Shown here piece after piece: positions 51,939 to 60,487 of a stretch of 64,000 nt of DNA. The DNA lies in assembly GCA_019359035.1 (NCBI GenBank), contig JAHHIC010000094.1:124001-188000 (forward strand), read 5' to 3'. The notes under the pieces are model-generated. The model worked only from the letters and a program-made list of their open reading frames with translations, ran no database searches and was not told the DNA's origin. The position numbers and the translations under genes were made by a program. Source of the DNA: Scytonematopsis contorta HA4267-MV1 (GTDB taxonomy: Bacteria > Cyanobacteriota > Cyanobacteriia > Cyanobacteriales > Nostocaceae). The stretch's first letter is position 1; each line of letters starts with the position of its first letter.

Positions 51939-52987
51939 ACGCGATTTACCTCCGACAATAAAGCGTTAACCAATCGATTCGTTCGTTCCATATCCGCAAA
52001 ACTTATTGGTGGAGCTTTCCCATCAATTAATGCTTCATAAGTTTTATCTAAAAGTCGATGCATTCCTTCGTAAACTGTTTTTTGCATAATTTTGTTACGG
52101 AAGTTAACGAATGAAGCACCGACTAAATCGCATCCGTTAATGAAATGGTTAATAAGTGGAGACAGCAACTCACCAGAGCGAGGTATGACACAACGTAAGT
52201 AGGGCTGAAATAAATCAGTTTCGGCATAACCATTAGAACCACGCACTGTGACAGCAAAAGCTTTGGGTGGGGTATGACAGCTAAACCTAATCCGAGCATG
52301 TGCTGAACCAGAAACTACTATAGCGTCCAAGTCATCATATTTAAATAGATTTCCACCACCGTGGTTACTCCATACAGCGCTAACCCTTTCAAAATCTGGA
52401 ACAAAACGCACAACTAAAGAACACAAGTGAGTAATAAAATCGTGAATTACTCCAGCAGGCATTTTATGAATTGGACTCGGCAAATTTTCGTCTGCAAATA
52501 TTCCCCCATCACGAATAGGAACAGCAATTCTGACTTCAACTTCTTGTACTTCACCAAGAATTCCATCCGTAATTAATTGTTGAATAGCTAGAATTTTTTC
52601 GTTAAAGCAGTAGTTTTGATTTTCAATCAGCCAACGATTATGGGATTGCGCAAAATTCCAAAGTTCTTGGAACTCATCATAAGTTGGTGTAATTGGCTTT
52701 TCGCAAAAAACATGTACACCCGCTTGCAAACAGTCTTTGGCAATTTTTTTGTGGGTATTAGGTGGGGTCAAAATATGTACAACATCAGGTTTGACTTCAT
52801 CTAACATTTGCTGATAGTTGGTGTAGGTTGAGTCTGCACCAAATCTTTTTGCTGCGTACTTAGCTGCTGCTTTTGAAAGGTCGCAAACTGAAGCTAGGTG
52901 AGTGTGTTGGGATTTTGCTAGAAAGCTGAGATGCTCTTTGGATATTGCTCCGGTGCCGATTACTGCTGATTTAAGTTTGGTTGACAT
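51935..52987 (-). CDS. Gfo/Idh/MocA-family oxidoreductase, cluster B
   Basis: 350 residues, the most conserved member of the two clusters. GTGAISKEHL is the dinucleotide loop (11-20) and HVFCEKPITP carries the EKP motif. Overlaps the epimerase by four bases as in cluster A. Long identical DNA tracts with the A copy indicate recent duplication or gene conversion in this part. Confidence 0.94.
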   Translation of the reverse strand: MSTKLKSAVIGTGAISKEHLSFLAKSQHTHLASVCDLSKAAAKYAAKRFGADSTYTNYQQMLDEVKPDVVHILTPPNTHKKIAKDCLQAGVHVFCEKPITPTYDEFQELWNFAQSHNRWLIENQNYCFNEKILAIQQLITDGILGEVQEVEVRIAVPIRDGGIFADENLPSPIHKMPAGVIHDFITHLCSLVVRFVPDFERVSAVWSNHGGGNLFKYDDLDAIVVSGSAHARIRFSCHTPPKAFAVTVRGSNGYAETDLFQPYLRCVIPRSGELLSPLINHFINGCDLVGASFVNFRNKIMQKTVYEGMHRLLDKTYEALIDGKAPPISFADMERTNRLVNALLSEVNRV

Positions 52988-52997
52988 TTTTTAATTT

Positions 52998-53957
52998 CTA
53001 ATTTTGAATTTTGAATTTTGAGTTTTGAATTTTGAATTTTGAATTTTGAATTGCTTTGATATAGTTATAAAGTATTCTGATTCCTCCTGTGAGACCAAAT
53101 TTTAAAGAGAAGTATTGTTTTATGTATTTTTTGGATTCTGGAATTTGTAAAACTTTAAGTAGGTTTGCTTTTCCTGCTAGTTGTCCTACTGAGTGCGAGT
53201 AAATTATATTAGTATAGGATTGAGTTTTTGGGAACAGTTTTCTTAGGTAATAACAGGTTTTGATGTTTATTTCAGCATCAATTAATTCTCCGTCTGGCCT
53301 GAATTCAAATAAGTTTGTCCCATGAATACGATGAACGGCTAATTTTGAAGGTGATAATAAGCCAGGTGATAGAGAAATTGCAGCAAGTCGCAAGAAGTTA
53401 TCTGCTGAAATTAACAATGGCTCTGGTATTGGGAAAAATCGCTGGAGTAGGTCACGTTTAAAGCATAAAGCACTAGTGGCTGGAAATAAAGGGAGTTTAT
53501 GTCCTTTAAATATTTTCTCACGTAAGTCTACAAAGGAAAATTTAGATATATCATCATTTCGATTTAATTCTAAGTAATCTCCATTTATATCTACATCGTC
53601 TAGTTGATGAAAAAGCCAATAAGCATGATTGTTTTCCTGAAAAAAGTTAACTATTTGACATACTTTACTTGGGAAGTAATAATCATCAGCATCAAGAAAA
53701 CAAATTATTTCTCCTTTACTAGCTTTAAATCCTGCATTAAAAGCTGATGCTTGTCCTCCATTTTTTTTCATGACGGGAACAATGAGATTTCCATAACTAC
53801 TGATGATTTCTCTAGAGTTATCTGTAGAACCATCATCAACTACAATCACTTCTACTGGAGAATATGTTTGGTTTAACGCACTATCAATAGACTTTTGCAA
53901 AAATCTTGCATAGTTATAATTATTTATAAGTATACTAACTAATGGCATATTGTTCAT
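52998..53957 (-). CDS. GT2 glycosyltransferase, cluster B cargo
   Basis: 319 residues, GT-A: PLVSILINNYNYARFLQKSI, VIVVDDGSTDNSREII and FLDADDYYFP (DXD-type). It is a different GT2 subfamily from the gene at the matching site in cluster A (36850) and has no C-terminal membrane helices. Its last 16 residues (IQNSKFKIQNSKFKIQN) are encoded by TTGAATT heptads, so the true coding end is probably near residue 302. Presumably transfers a sugar that distinguishes polysaccharide B from A. Confidence 0.9.
   Translation of the reverse strand: MNNMPLVSILINNYNYARFLQKSIDSALNQTYSPVEVIVVDDGSTDNSREIISSYGNLIVPVMKKNGGQASAFNAGFKASKGEIICFLDADDYYFPSKVCQIVNFFQENNHAYWLFHQLDDVDINGDYLELNRNDDISKFSFVDLREKIFKGHKLPLFPATSALCFKRDLLQRFFPIPEPLLISADNFLRLAAISLSPGLLSPSKLAVHRIHGTNLFEFRPDGELIDAEINIKTCYYLRKLFPKTQSYTNIIYSHSVGQLAGKANLLKVLQIPESKKYIKQYFSLKFGLTGGIRILYNYIKAIQNSKFKIQNSKFKIQN
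53000..53052. repeat. TTGAATT heptad array
   Basis: Seven to eight TTGAATT units that overlap the 3' end of the cluster B GT2 gene and lie ten bases from the oxidoreductase start. Confidence 0.9.
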
Positions 53958-54036
53958 ACTCGCTCGCTCCCTGAATATATTTTGAAACTACCGAAAATCT
54001 TTTTCTTGGCGACTTTGTGCCTCTGCGTGAGACTAT

Positions 54037-55284
54037 TTATTTACAAAAGGCAAAATTTTCATTCCACCTTATTTGATTGATTGTAAAAACAGTTGTGATA
54101 AACAAAACCCAATAAATGTTCTCTAATCTTAGCAAATAGCTCTCTGTCATATTATTTAATGCCAAAAAAGTTAGATAGGCTAATGGAAAAACATTTTCGG
54201 GATTTGTTGTAGCATAAGCTTGTTTTAATGCTCTGAAAAAAGTAACAAAATAAATAACCAAAAAAATCGACAAACCAATTAAGCCAACATCAAGCGTTAA
54301 ATCAAGCACACCGTTATGACCATGAGGTGGAACCCAACCAGACCCAACAGCTTTACCGGCTTCAATTGCATAAGGACTTTTCGGAACCCAAAATGCATCA
54401 CGTCCAAAACCTAATAATGGTCGTTCCATTAATTTAGTTATTGCAGTACTCCAAATATATGTTCTTCCTGTTAAAGTTGGGTCTCTTCCTAAACCAGTTA
54501 AAAGGTCTACCCAATAAGTAAAAACCACAAGAGATACACATCCTAAAAACAAAATACCCATGTTAATAAAAATTACACTTATCTTTCCTTGCCAGCGGAA
54601 GTTTTTATAAAATAGTATTATTAATAAAAGTAATATAGATAAAACTAGAGATGTCCTGGATGTAGAAACTATTATTAAGAAAAGTGACAACGTAAAACCA
54701 ACCCACTTGTATAATTGGAAATTTTCTTTAGGTAAAGTCAAAAATGTTAAACAACTTAAAACCATCGTAGCACCAAGATAATTTTTGTGCCCATACACCC
54801 CCTTCCATACACCGATATGACCTTCTATTCCGGATGTATGTACCCCAACTTTAGGGACTCCAAGCGCAAAAATTATACTTAGTAAAGCACCTAAAAATAA
54901 AGTAGAGGCAACAAGTTGTACCTGCTCTTTTAGACTAAATCTGATGGCAAAATATAAGCCAAAAGTTGTCATCATCAAGATATCTCTTGAATGAAAAAAA
55001 GTAACATCTGGAAATTCTGACCAGATAAATGATAACAAAGCTAATCCAGTTAATATAAAAAATAATATATTTTGAGTAATTGTATGTATCATCTTTTTCC
55101 AGAAAATACAAACTAAAACTGTTGACATTCCCCAGAGAAAAAATCTGATAGATGTGACAACAATTTTTGGGAGTACAATGCTCAGAGAATCTAGACCGAA
55201 TACTCCAGAGAAAAAAGTTAAGCCCAATATAATAAAAGCTTGTTCAAAAACTCTAAAAATTTGATGTAAATTGCTGTGTTTCAT
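54037..55284 (-). CDS. O-antigen ligase/polymerase-like protein (Wzy type), cluster B
   Basis: 415 residues and about 11 helices, with the family loop GRDPTLTGRTYIWS and PPHGHNGVLDLTLDVG. Paralog of 37968 but clearly more diverged than the flippase or oxidoreductase pairs, as expected if it recognises a different repeat unit. Expected to polymerise polysaccharide B in the periplasm. Confidence 0.92.
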   Translation of the reverse strand: MKHSNLHQIFRVFEQAFIILGLTFFSGVFGLDSLSIVLPKIVVTSIRFFLWGMSTVLVCIFWKKMIHTITQNILFFILTGLALLSFIWSEFPDVTFFHSRDILMMTTFGLYFAIRFSLKEQVQLVASTLFLGALLSIIFALGVPKVGVHTSGIEGHIGVWKGVYGHKNYLGATMVLSCLTFLTLPKENFQLYKWVGFTLSLFLIIVSTSRTSLVLSILLLLIILFYKNFRWQGKISVIFINMGILFLGCVSLVVFTYWVDLLTGLGRDPTLTGRTYIWSTAITKLMERPLLGFGRDAFWVPKSPYAIEAGKAVGSGWVPPHGHNGVLDLTLDVGLIGLSIFLVIYFVTFFRALKQAYATTNPENVFPLAYLTFLALNNMTESYLLRLENIYWVLFITTVFTINQIRWNENFAFCK

Positions 55285-55312
55285 AAATTTACCTGATAAA
55301 TAACCCCCTCTA

Positions 55313-55425
55313 CAAACCTCATCAAAGAACCCCTCTCCAAACCTCTCCCCGCAACGGGGAGAGGCTTTCTTGAATTCTCCCCCCTTCCCTAGGAGGGAAG
55401 GGGGGTAGGGGGGTTAGGTCTTCTC
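55313..55425. repeat. two strong hairpins in intergenic repeat
   Basis: CCTCTCCCC-GCAAC-GGGGAGAGG at 55342-55364 (nine pairs) and a 12-pair stem at 55379-55405 (CCCCCCTTCCCT, loop AGG, complement). The corresponding gap in cluster A is only 51 bases and has neither, so these were gained in B or lost in A. May weaken transcription between the GT2 and ligase genes. Confidence 0.8.
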
Positions 55426-56628
55426 ATCTCTCTCCGTTCTAATCCATACTTTTTCTGGTTTAACTAAGAACTGAAAATAAACTGGAATTTTCCATAAAAT
55501 ATAGATAGGAATAGCTACAAGTTTGCTTAAAGGTAAATCCTGACGAGCGAATTTGTTCCAAGCAATAGAACATGCTATGAAAAAACCAAATCCTGCAACG
55601 AATGATATAACCGTTGGTATCCATGATGCTCCTAAAAGTGCAAACAATAGACAACTTGTCATCACCGTAAACCAGATAACAACAAGTAGAGAAAAAGGTG
55701 GGATGCACAAATCTAGAACGCTCCCCAATAATTCCAACCTTTTTTTAAACAAAGCTTCTTTCAGCAATATGGGTATATAGGTTTGCATAAGATTTAATTG
55801 TCCATGTACCCAACGAGTTTTTTGACTTTTGGCTGCTTGTAAAGAAGAAGGTAAATACGCAGTCACCTTTGCTCCACGACAAAAAACAGGTTTGTGTCCA
55901 GCGATAGTTAAATCTAAACCTAGTTTTAAATCTTCCAACAGATGACCGTTAGCTAAATTAACTGAACGAATTGCTGACCAAGGAAAAGCCATACCTGTAC
56001 CCAGCAATGGACAGTTTATCCCCAAGTTGTCTAATCCCAGAGGACGAACTAAATTCCTGACAATATTAGAAAATTCTGAAACAAAGTCTTTTGCTGATTT
56101 AGAGTTTTTTGATTTCAACATTAAGTAGATAGCTTGTGCTGGTCTTCCGGTCGAAATCACGCACTCTGTCAATCGCTCAATTGTCCCTGGATGAACTGTA
56201 CAGTCCGCATCAATAATTACAACTACATCAGGAGGGTTGTTTTTAAGAAACTCTAAACCATAATCCAGAGCGTATCCTTTGCCTTTATTAATAGAGTCAC
56301 AACGCTCAATAACGCTAGCACCCATTACACGAGCAATTTCAGCAGTTCTATCACTACAGTTGTCAGCCACAACAAGTAAACGGTCTTGTTTTTTTAATAC
56401 TCCTTTCAGTTGTTCTAGCGTCGCAGCTATAACCAATTCTTCGTTGTGAGCAGGGACTAAGATTGTAATTTTGCTATTGTGCCAATTATTTATACTATTA
56501 GAAGAAGTTTTGGGGAATAAAGCCGCAATACATTCAATTAAAAAAAACAGACAGACAACTAATATAAACGATGCACTTAATAACAAAAAAATATCAGTAA
56601 AAAAAAGTACTGAGTGAGTAATTAACAT
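55414..56628 (-). CDS. membrane GT2 glycosyltransferase, cluster B
   Basis: 404 residues, paralog of 39270: N-terminal helix, KITILVPAHNEELVIAATLE, VVADNCSDRTAEIARVMGA, IIDADCTVH, LEDLKLGLDLTIAGHKP, TRWVHGQLN, and C-terminal helices (about 280-365). The catalytic DXD and RW motifs are intact. Same neighbour (ligase) as in cluster A. Confidence 0.9.
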   Translation of the reverse strand: MLITHSVLFFTDIFLLLSASFILVVCLFFLIECIAALFPKTSSNSINNWHNSKITILVPAHNEELVIAATLEQLKGVLKKQDRLLVVADNCSDRTAEIARVMGASVIERCDSINKGKGYALDYGLEFLKNNPPDVVVIIDADCTVHPGTIERLTECVISTGRPAQAIYLMLKSKNSKSAKDFVSEFSNIVRNLVRPLGLDNLGINCPLLGTGMAFPWSAIRSVNLANGHLLEDLKLGLDLTIAGHKPVFCRGAKVTAYLPSSLQAAKSQKTRWVHGQLNLMQTYIPILLKEALFKKRLELLGSVLDLCIPPFSLLVVIWFTVMTSCLLFALLGASWIPTVISFVAGFGFFIACSIAWNKFARQDLPLSKLVAIPIYILWKIPVYFQFLVKPEKVWIRTERDEKT

Positions 56629-56700
56629 AGCAGTTTTACCATTAATTTAAAATAATTTCATTTTGAGGGTGTTAGGTCTGATTTCATATTCTTGTAATTA

Positions 56701-56778
56701 AGTTCGTAGTTGCGCTTTAGCGCTAATCCCTACTTCCAATTTATAAAGAAAGAGGCGCTGAAGCGCAACTACAAACCT
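56701..56778. repeat. inverted pair of the GCGCTTTAGCGC dispersed repeat
   Basis: AGTTCGTAGTTGCGCTTTAG... at 56701-56729 and its inverse (GGCGCTGAAGCGCAACTAC) at 56754-56778, separated by 24 bases. It lies between GT2 and the acyltransferase gene, which is the extra gene of cluster B. Confidence 0.85.
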
Positions 56779-56791
56779 TTTATATGAGTTT

Positions 56792-57400
56792 TTAATTAAA
56801 GCTGAGATGTGGATTGCCAAACTCTTGGAAAACTTTGGAAGCAGGAATAATTTTTGCTGGTATCCCAACAGCCGTTGCTCCTGCTGGAACATTGCAAAGA
56901 ACTACAGCATTAGCACCAATATTTGCTCCATCTTCAATTATTACATTACCAAGGATTTTTGCTCCAGCACTAACATTGACTCCTTTACCCAATTTTGGTG
57001 CTTCAAATGGACGTTTGATGTGTCGATTTCCCAAAGTAACACCTTGACAAATCGTAGAATCATCTCCAATCGAAGAGTTTTCATGAATAACTATTGTTCC
57101 TTGATGATGAATTACCACACGACGACCAAGTTGGACATTTAGTGGTAGTTCAATTCCGTAATTATTACGAATTTTACGATACATCATACCGTAGAAAATC
57201 CGAAAAATAATTTGCAATAATTTAGGTTTAATTTTCGTTTTCCACACACCAAAACGGTGTACAGCAACTGCTCTGAATCCTGGTTTAGTCCAATCACGTC
57301 CGTGAGCAATCCAGTCTTCCTTAATTTGTTGCCAAAGACTATTATTAGTAGATGTTTCTACTAAGTTAATATTTGCTGTCAAATCTATTTTTGCACCCAT
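56792..57400 (-). CDS. serine acetyltransferase-like hexapeptide acyltransferase
   Basis: 202 residues. N-terminal helical part (LWQQIKEDWIAHGRDWTKPG) typical of CysE-like proteins and a left-handed beta-helix: VVIHHQGTIVIHENSSIGDD, ICQGVTLGNRH, GKGVNVSAGAKILGNV, IGANAVVLCNVP. The motif GNRH with its downstream basic residues is in the acetyl-CoA/active-site region. In an exopolysaccharide cluster such proteins usually O-acetylate a sugar, though a role in serine acetylation cannot be excluded. It overlaps the 3' end of the wzc-like gene by 16 bases and is present only in cluster B. Confidence 0.88.
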   Translation of the reverse strand: MGAKIDLTANINLVETSTNNSLWQQIKEDWIAHGRDWTKPGFRAVAVHRFGVWKTKIKPKLLQIIFRIFYGMMYRKIRNNYGIELPLNVQLGRRVVIHHQGTIVIHENSSIGDDSTICQGVTLGNRHIKRPFEAPKLGKGVNVSAGAKILGNVIIEDGANIGANAVVLCNVPAGATAVGIPAKIIPASKVFQEFGNPHLSFN

Positions 57401-59640
57401 TGTTCATTACCTTTGATTGCAATTCCTGATGTATTTTGTCCCCCACGAGGATAGGAATAATAGAAGTAACTATCAGGTTCATGTTTGATGTTTACAGCAT
57501 TAGCAATAACTCCCAAAATGTTTGCTTCTGAACGTTGTAAAAGAGACTTTGCAGCAGTCGCAGTAGAGTTTTCCACAACACCAGGTCGAGCTACTAGCAA
57601 AACACCATCCACCATTTTTCCAAGAACTGCCGCATCCGCAGTTCCTACTAAAGGTGGAGTATCAAATATTATGTAATCATAGGTTTGGGAAAGCTTTTTA
57701 ATTAAAGAAGCCATACCCTCTGAGTCAATTAAAGACGAGGGATTGGGAGGTTGAACTCCACCTGTCAAAATAGACAAATTTTCTGTGACTTGTTGTACAG
57801 CTTCCGAAAATTCATCCTGACCCACAATTACATTACTTAAACCCACAGAGTTAATAAAACCCCATAAGTGATGTTGTGATGGTTGTCGCATATCAGCATC
57901 AACCAATAAAACTTTTCGTCCAGAATTTGCTATTATCGCTGCTAAATTAGCAGAGACTTCTGACTTTCCTTCTCCTGGAACTGAACTTGTGACTACAATT
58001 GTTCTAACTTCTTTATGACTAATAAATTTTAAGTTTGCTTGAAGCATTTGATAGGCTTCGTGAATCACAGTCCGAGGAGAATAAGCTACAATTACTCGAC
58101 TAGAAACTCTGTCTCCTATTAAGGGAATAGAAGCAAATTTACTATTACTTTCAAATTGGGAATTTTTTCTTTCAAACTTGGAAGTTTTACTTTCAAATTT
58201 CGGGGTTTCAAATTTAGGTATTAGACCAATTAAAGTGTAGCCAAAAAATGACTCTATTTCTTTAACTGTTTTTAAAGACCTATCAATCAAGTCTACAAAA
58301 AATGCAATAGCCGTACCAAATAAGAAACCAACAAATACACCTCCAGCAGCTAGTAGTATCGTCATTTTAGAGATAATTCTTTTTTTCGGAACCTCTGCAG
58401 GTTGAATGATTCTGGCATTACCTATGGTTTGTTTTTCAGCAACTTCAATTTCCTGCTGTCTTGTGACAAGGTTTTGGTAATCAGTTTGAGCAACAGTCAA
58501 TCTTCGTTCTAAATCTCCTTGTGTTTTTTCTAAATTGGGTAAAATGGCTAACCGTTGTTGATAGGTTTTTTTTATATTAGATAAAGCTTGTATTTTTTTT
58601 CCTAACCCTTGACTTTGTGACTGAAATTTTACATAATCACTAGCAAGGTCTTCTTTCAATTTACCCATCTGTAAATTGCTCACAGGAACATTTCTTTGAG
58701 TTCCTAAAGACTGTTGAGTTCGTCGTTGTAATAAAGAGGTAAGAGTTGCTTCTTGATTTTTTAAATAAGCAATAGATGGATGGTTACTTGTGTAGCGTGC
58801 TTGTTCAGATGCTAGCTTGCTTTGTACTTTTTGTAGTTCTGCTAAAAGGTCTTGTACTCCGGACATCTGACTTAAAGAAGCAACTTCTATAGCTTGCTTT
58901 TGAGAAAGATTTAGTTGAGTCGCGACTTTTGCTTGCTGAGCATTTACATCTGCTAATGTTGCTCGTGCTTGATTTAATTCCTCATCTAACTTGGCTATAT
59001 TTTTAATTGCCGCGCTTGCTTCTTCTGGTAGTTCAATTATTTTATACTGGTTTTTGAACTGACGTACAGCTTCTGATGCTCGCTCTAATTCTTGCCGAGA
59101 AGTTAGCAGTTGTTTTTGAATAAATTCACCTGCAGCAACAACTTGCACTCGATTAGACTGGATGTTGTTAGCAACATAAGATTTCATTAATGTATTGACA
59201 ACCGATGCTGCCAATTCCGGTTTCTCTGATGTGAAAGAAACCTTGAGTACATCTGTAGAGACAATTGGTTCAACCTTAATTTTCAGTGACTCTGGGTCAA
59301 GCAGATTACCTTGTTTATTTTTTAGCTGTAAAGTATTGATAACTTCTTTTAAAATCGGTTGTGAATTAACAATCACAGCTTGCGTTTCCAGAGGATTTCC
59401 CTCACGCATCAAAGATTCAAGGTCTCCAATTTTTTCCCCCACTTTTGTCAGCGATGAAATTCGGTCTGATTTAAAAAGCAGCATTCCAGTTGCTTGATAT
59501 TCAGGAGACTGACTCCGGATAGCAAGTCCTGATGCTCCTAATGAAGCAAGGAAAACCGCAGCCAAAATTGGCCAGCGGCGTTTTAGAACCAGCCAATATT
59601 GCTGAACATCTATTTCTTGTGGATAGTTCTTAGTTTCCAT
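57385..59640 (-). CDS. Wzc-type tyrosine autokinase / chain-length protein, cluster B
   Basis: 751 residues; same domains as the gene at 40645: Wzz between two membrane helices, BY-kinase with TSSVPGEGKSEVSANLA, LLVDADMRQPSQHH, IIFDTPPLVG, and Tyr-rich YFYYSYP. The extra 26 residues are chiefly an insertion after the second helix (about 490-515) with KFES/KFER/QFES repeats that are not in copy A (58136-58205). The linker separates membrane and kinase parts and may affect their coupling. The C-terminus also extends past the Tyr cluster by QNTSGIAIKGNEQWVQK. Confidence 0.95.
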   Translation of the reverse strand: METKNYPQEIDVQQYWLVLKRRWPILAAVFLASLGASGLAIRSQSPEYQATGMLLFKSDRISSLTKVGEKIGDLESLMREGNPLETQAVIVNSQPILKEVINTLQLKNKQGNLLDPESLKIKVEPIVSTDVLKVSFTSEKPELAASVVNTLMKSYVANNIQSNRVQVVAAGEFIQKQLLTSRQELERASEAVRQFKNQYKIIELPEEASAAIKNIAKLDEELNQARATLADVNAQQAKVATQLNLSQKQAIEVASLSQMSGVQDLLAELQKVQSKLASEQARYTSNHPSIAYLKNQEATLTSLLQRRTQQSLGTQRNVPVSNLQMGKLKEDLASDYVKFQSQSQGLGKKIQALSNIKKTYQQRLAILPNLEKTQGDLERRLTVAQTDYQNLVTRQQEIEVAEKQTIGNARIIQPAEVPKKRIISKMTILLAAGGVFVGFLFGTAIAFFVDLIDRSLKTVKEIESFFGYTLIGLIPKFETPKFESKTSKFERKNSQFESNSKFASIPLIGDRVSSRVIVAYSPRTVIHEAYQMLQANLKFISHKEVRTIVVTSSVPGEGKSEVSANLAAIIANSGRKVLLVDADMRQPSQHHLWGFINSVGLSNVIVGQDEFSEAVQQVTENLSILTGGVQPPNPSSLIDSEGMASLIKKLSQTYDYIIFDTPPLVGTADAAVLGKMVDGVLLVARPGVVENSTATAAKSLLQRSEANILGVIANAVNIKHEPDSYFYYSYPRGGQNTSGIAIKGNEQWVQK
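58136..58205. repeat. imperfect 21-base repeats within the wzc-like gene of B
   Basis: Three to four imperfect 21-base units (CTTTCAAATTTGGAAGT-like on the plus strand), a multiple of seven bases, encoding the KFESKTS/KFERKNS/QFESNS linker. Absent from the paralog. Confidence 0.7.
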
Positions 59641-59673
59641 AGAATTCTCTTGCTGTCATTATAAAATAACCTC

Positions 59674-60399
59674 TTAGAATGAGCGATAAAAATCCCAAGG
59701 ACGATTATCTTCTGATTCATCAGCTATTTTCTTGAGAACGCAAATATTATCTGGTAGCGATTTAATCCCACTGTAATTTGTTTCTAGAGGGTTTTGAAGA
59801 AAACGTTTCATAAACCTCCCTATACGCTTTGGTATACTAGAACTTGTCGGATTTTTGACTAGTTCATACATCCTATTTTTTAGGATATAATACAAAGCTT
59901 TTCTAATCCCAGGCATCCAAATATCATCGAAAACTACATATCCCCCTACTTCTAGTAATTTGTCAACATAAAAGAAATCTACTAAGGTGTAATCGAAGTG
60001 ATGCGAACCATCAATAAAGGCAAAATCAATTTTGTTCCCCTGATTCAGAAGTCGGGGTAAAACTTGGTAAGAGAATTCTTCGTAAAAATGAAAATACTCT
60101 GATAAACCTGCTTTGTTTACATTTAGCAGTCCAACAGATTTCCATTCAGAACTTTGAAATGGGTCAATAGCAATATGACTTCCTAAGCCTTTGTCTTGAT
60201 GCGCTTGACAAATAAACATGCTAGACAAGCCATAAGCCATACCAACTTCCAGCGTTCTATTAAAGTTGTGTTGTTTAATTAGCTGCTGAAAAAGTGTTCC
60301 AATATCATAAGGAGTAGATGTTGGAAAAGGATTAATCAAATTTCCTTCTATATCTTCAACAAGTTGGGTTTCATAGATTTTATCCAAGACCTGGTTCAT
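59674..60399 (-). CDS. class I SAM-dependent methyltransferase
   Basis: 241 residues, Methyltransf_24-like. Motif I TLEVGMAYGLSSMFICQAHQ (about 50-69), acidic end of strand 2 IDPFQSSEW, and FAFIDGSHHFDYTLVDFFYV (about 128-147) are visible; the LLEVGGYVVFDDIW strand/loop follows. Cytoplasmic; probably methylates a sugar or the growing glycan, but a small-molecule substrate is possible. It lies 33 bases upstream of the wzc-like gene of cluster B and has no counterpart in A. Confidence 0.88.
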   Translation of the reverse strand: MNQVLDKIYETQLVEDIEGNLINPFPTSTPYDIGTLFQQLIKQHNFNRTLEVGMAYGLSSMFICQAHQDKGLGSHIAIDPFQSSEWKSVGLLNVNKAGLSEYFHFYEEFSYQVLPRLLNQGNKIDFAFIDGSHHFDYTLVDFFYVDKLLEVGGYVVFDDIWMPGIRKALYYILKNRMYELVKNPTSSSIPKRIGRFMKRFLQNPLETNYSGIKSLPDNICVLKKIADESEDNRPWDFYRSF

Positions 60400-60487
60400 A
60401 TTTATTTATCCTTTGTCTACCTTGGGAATTTGCTTTTTGCTGTCATTAATGGGTAACGGATATTCTGAACTTAGAGCAAAGATAAAC

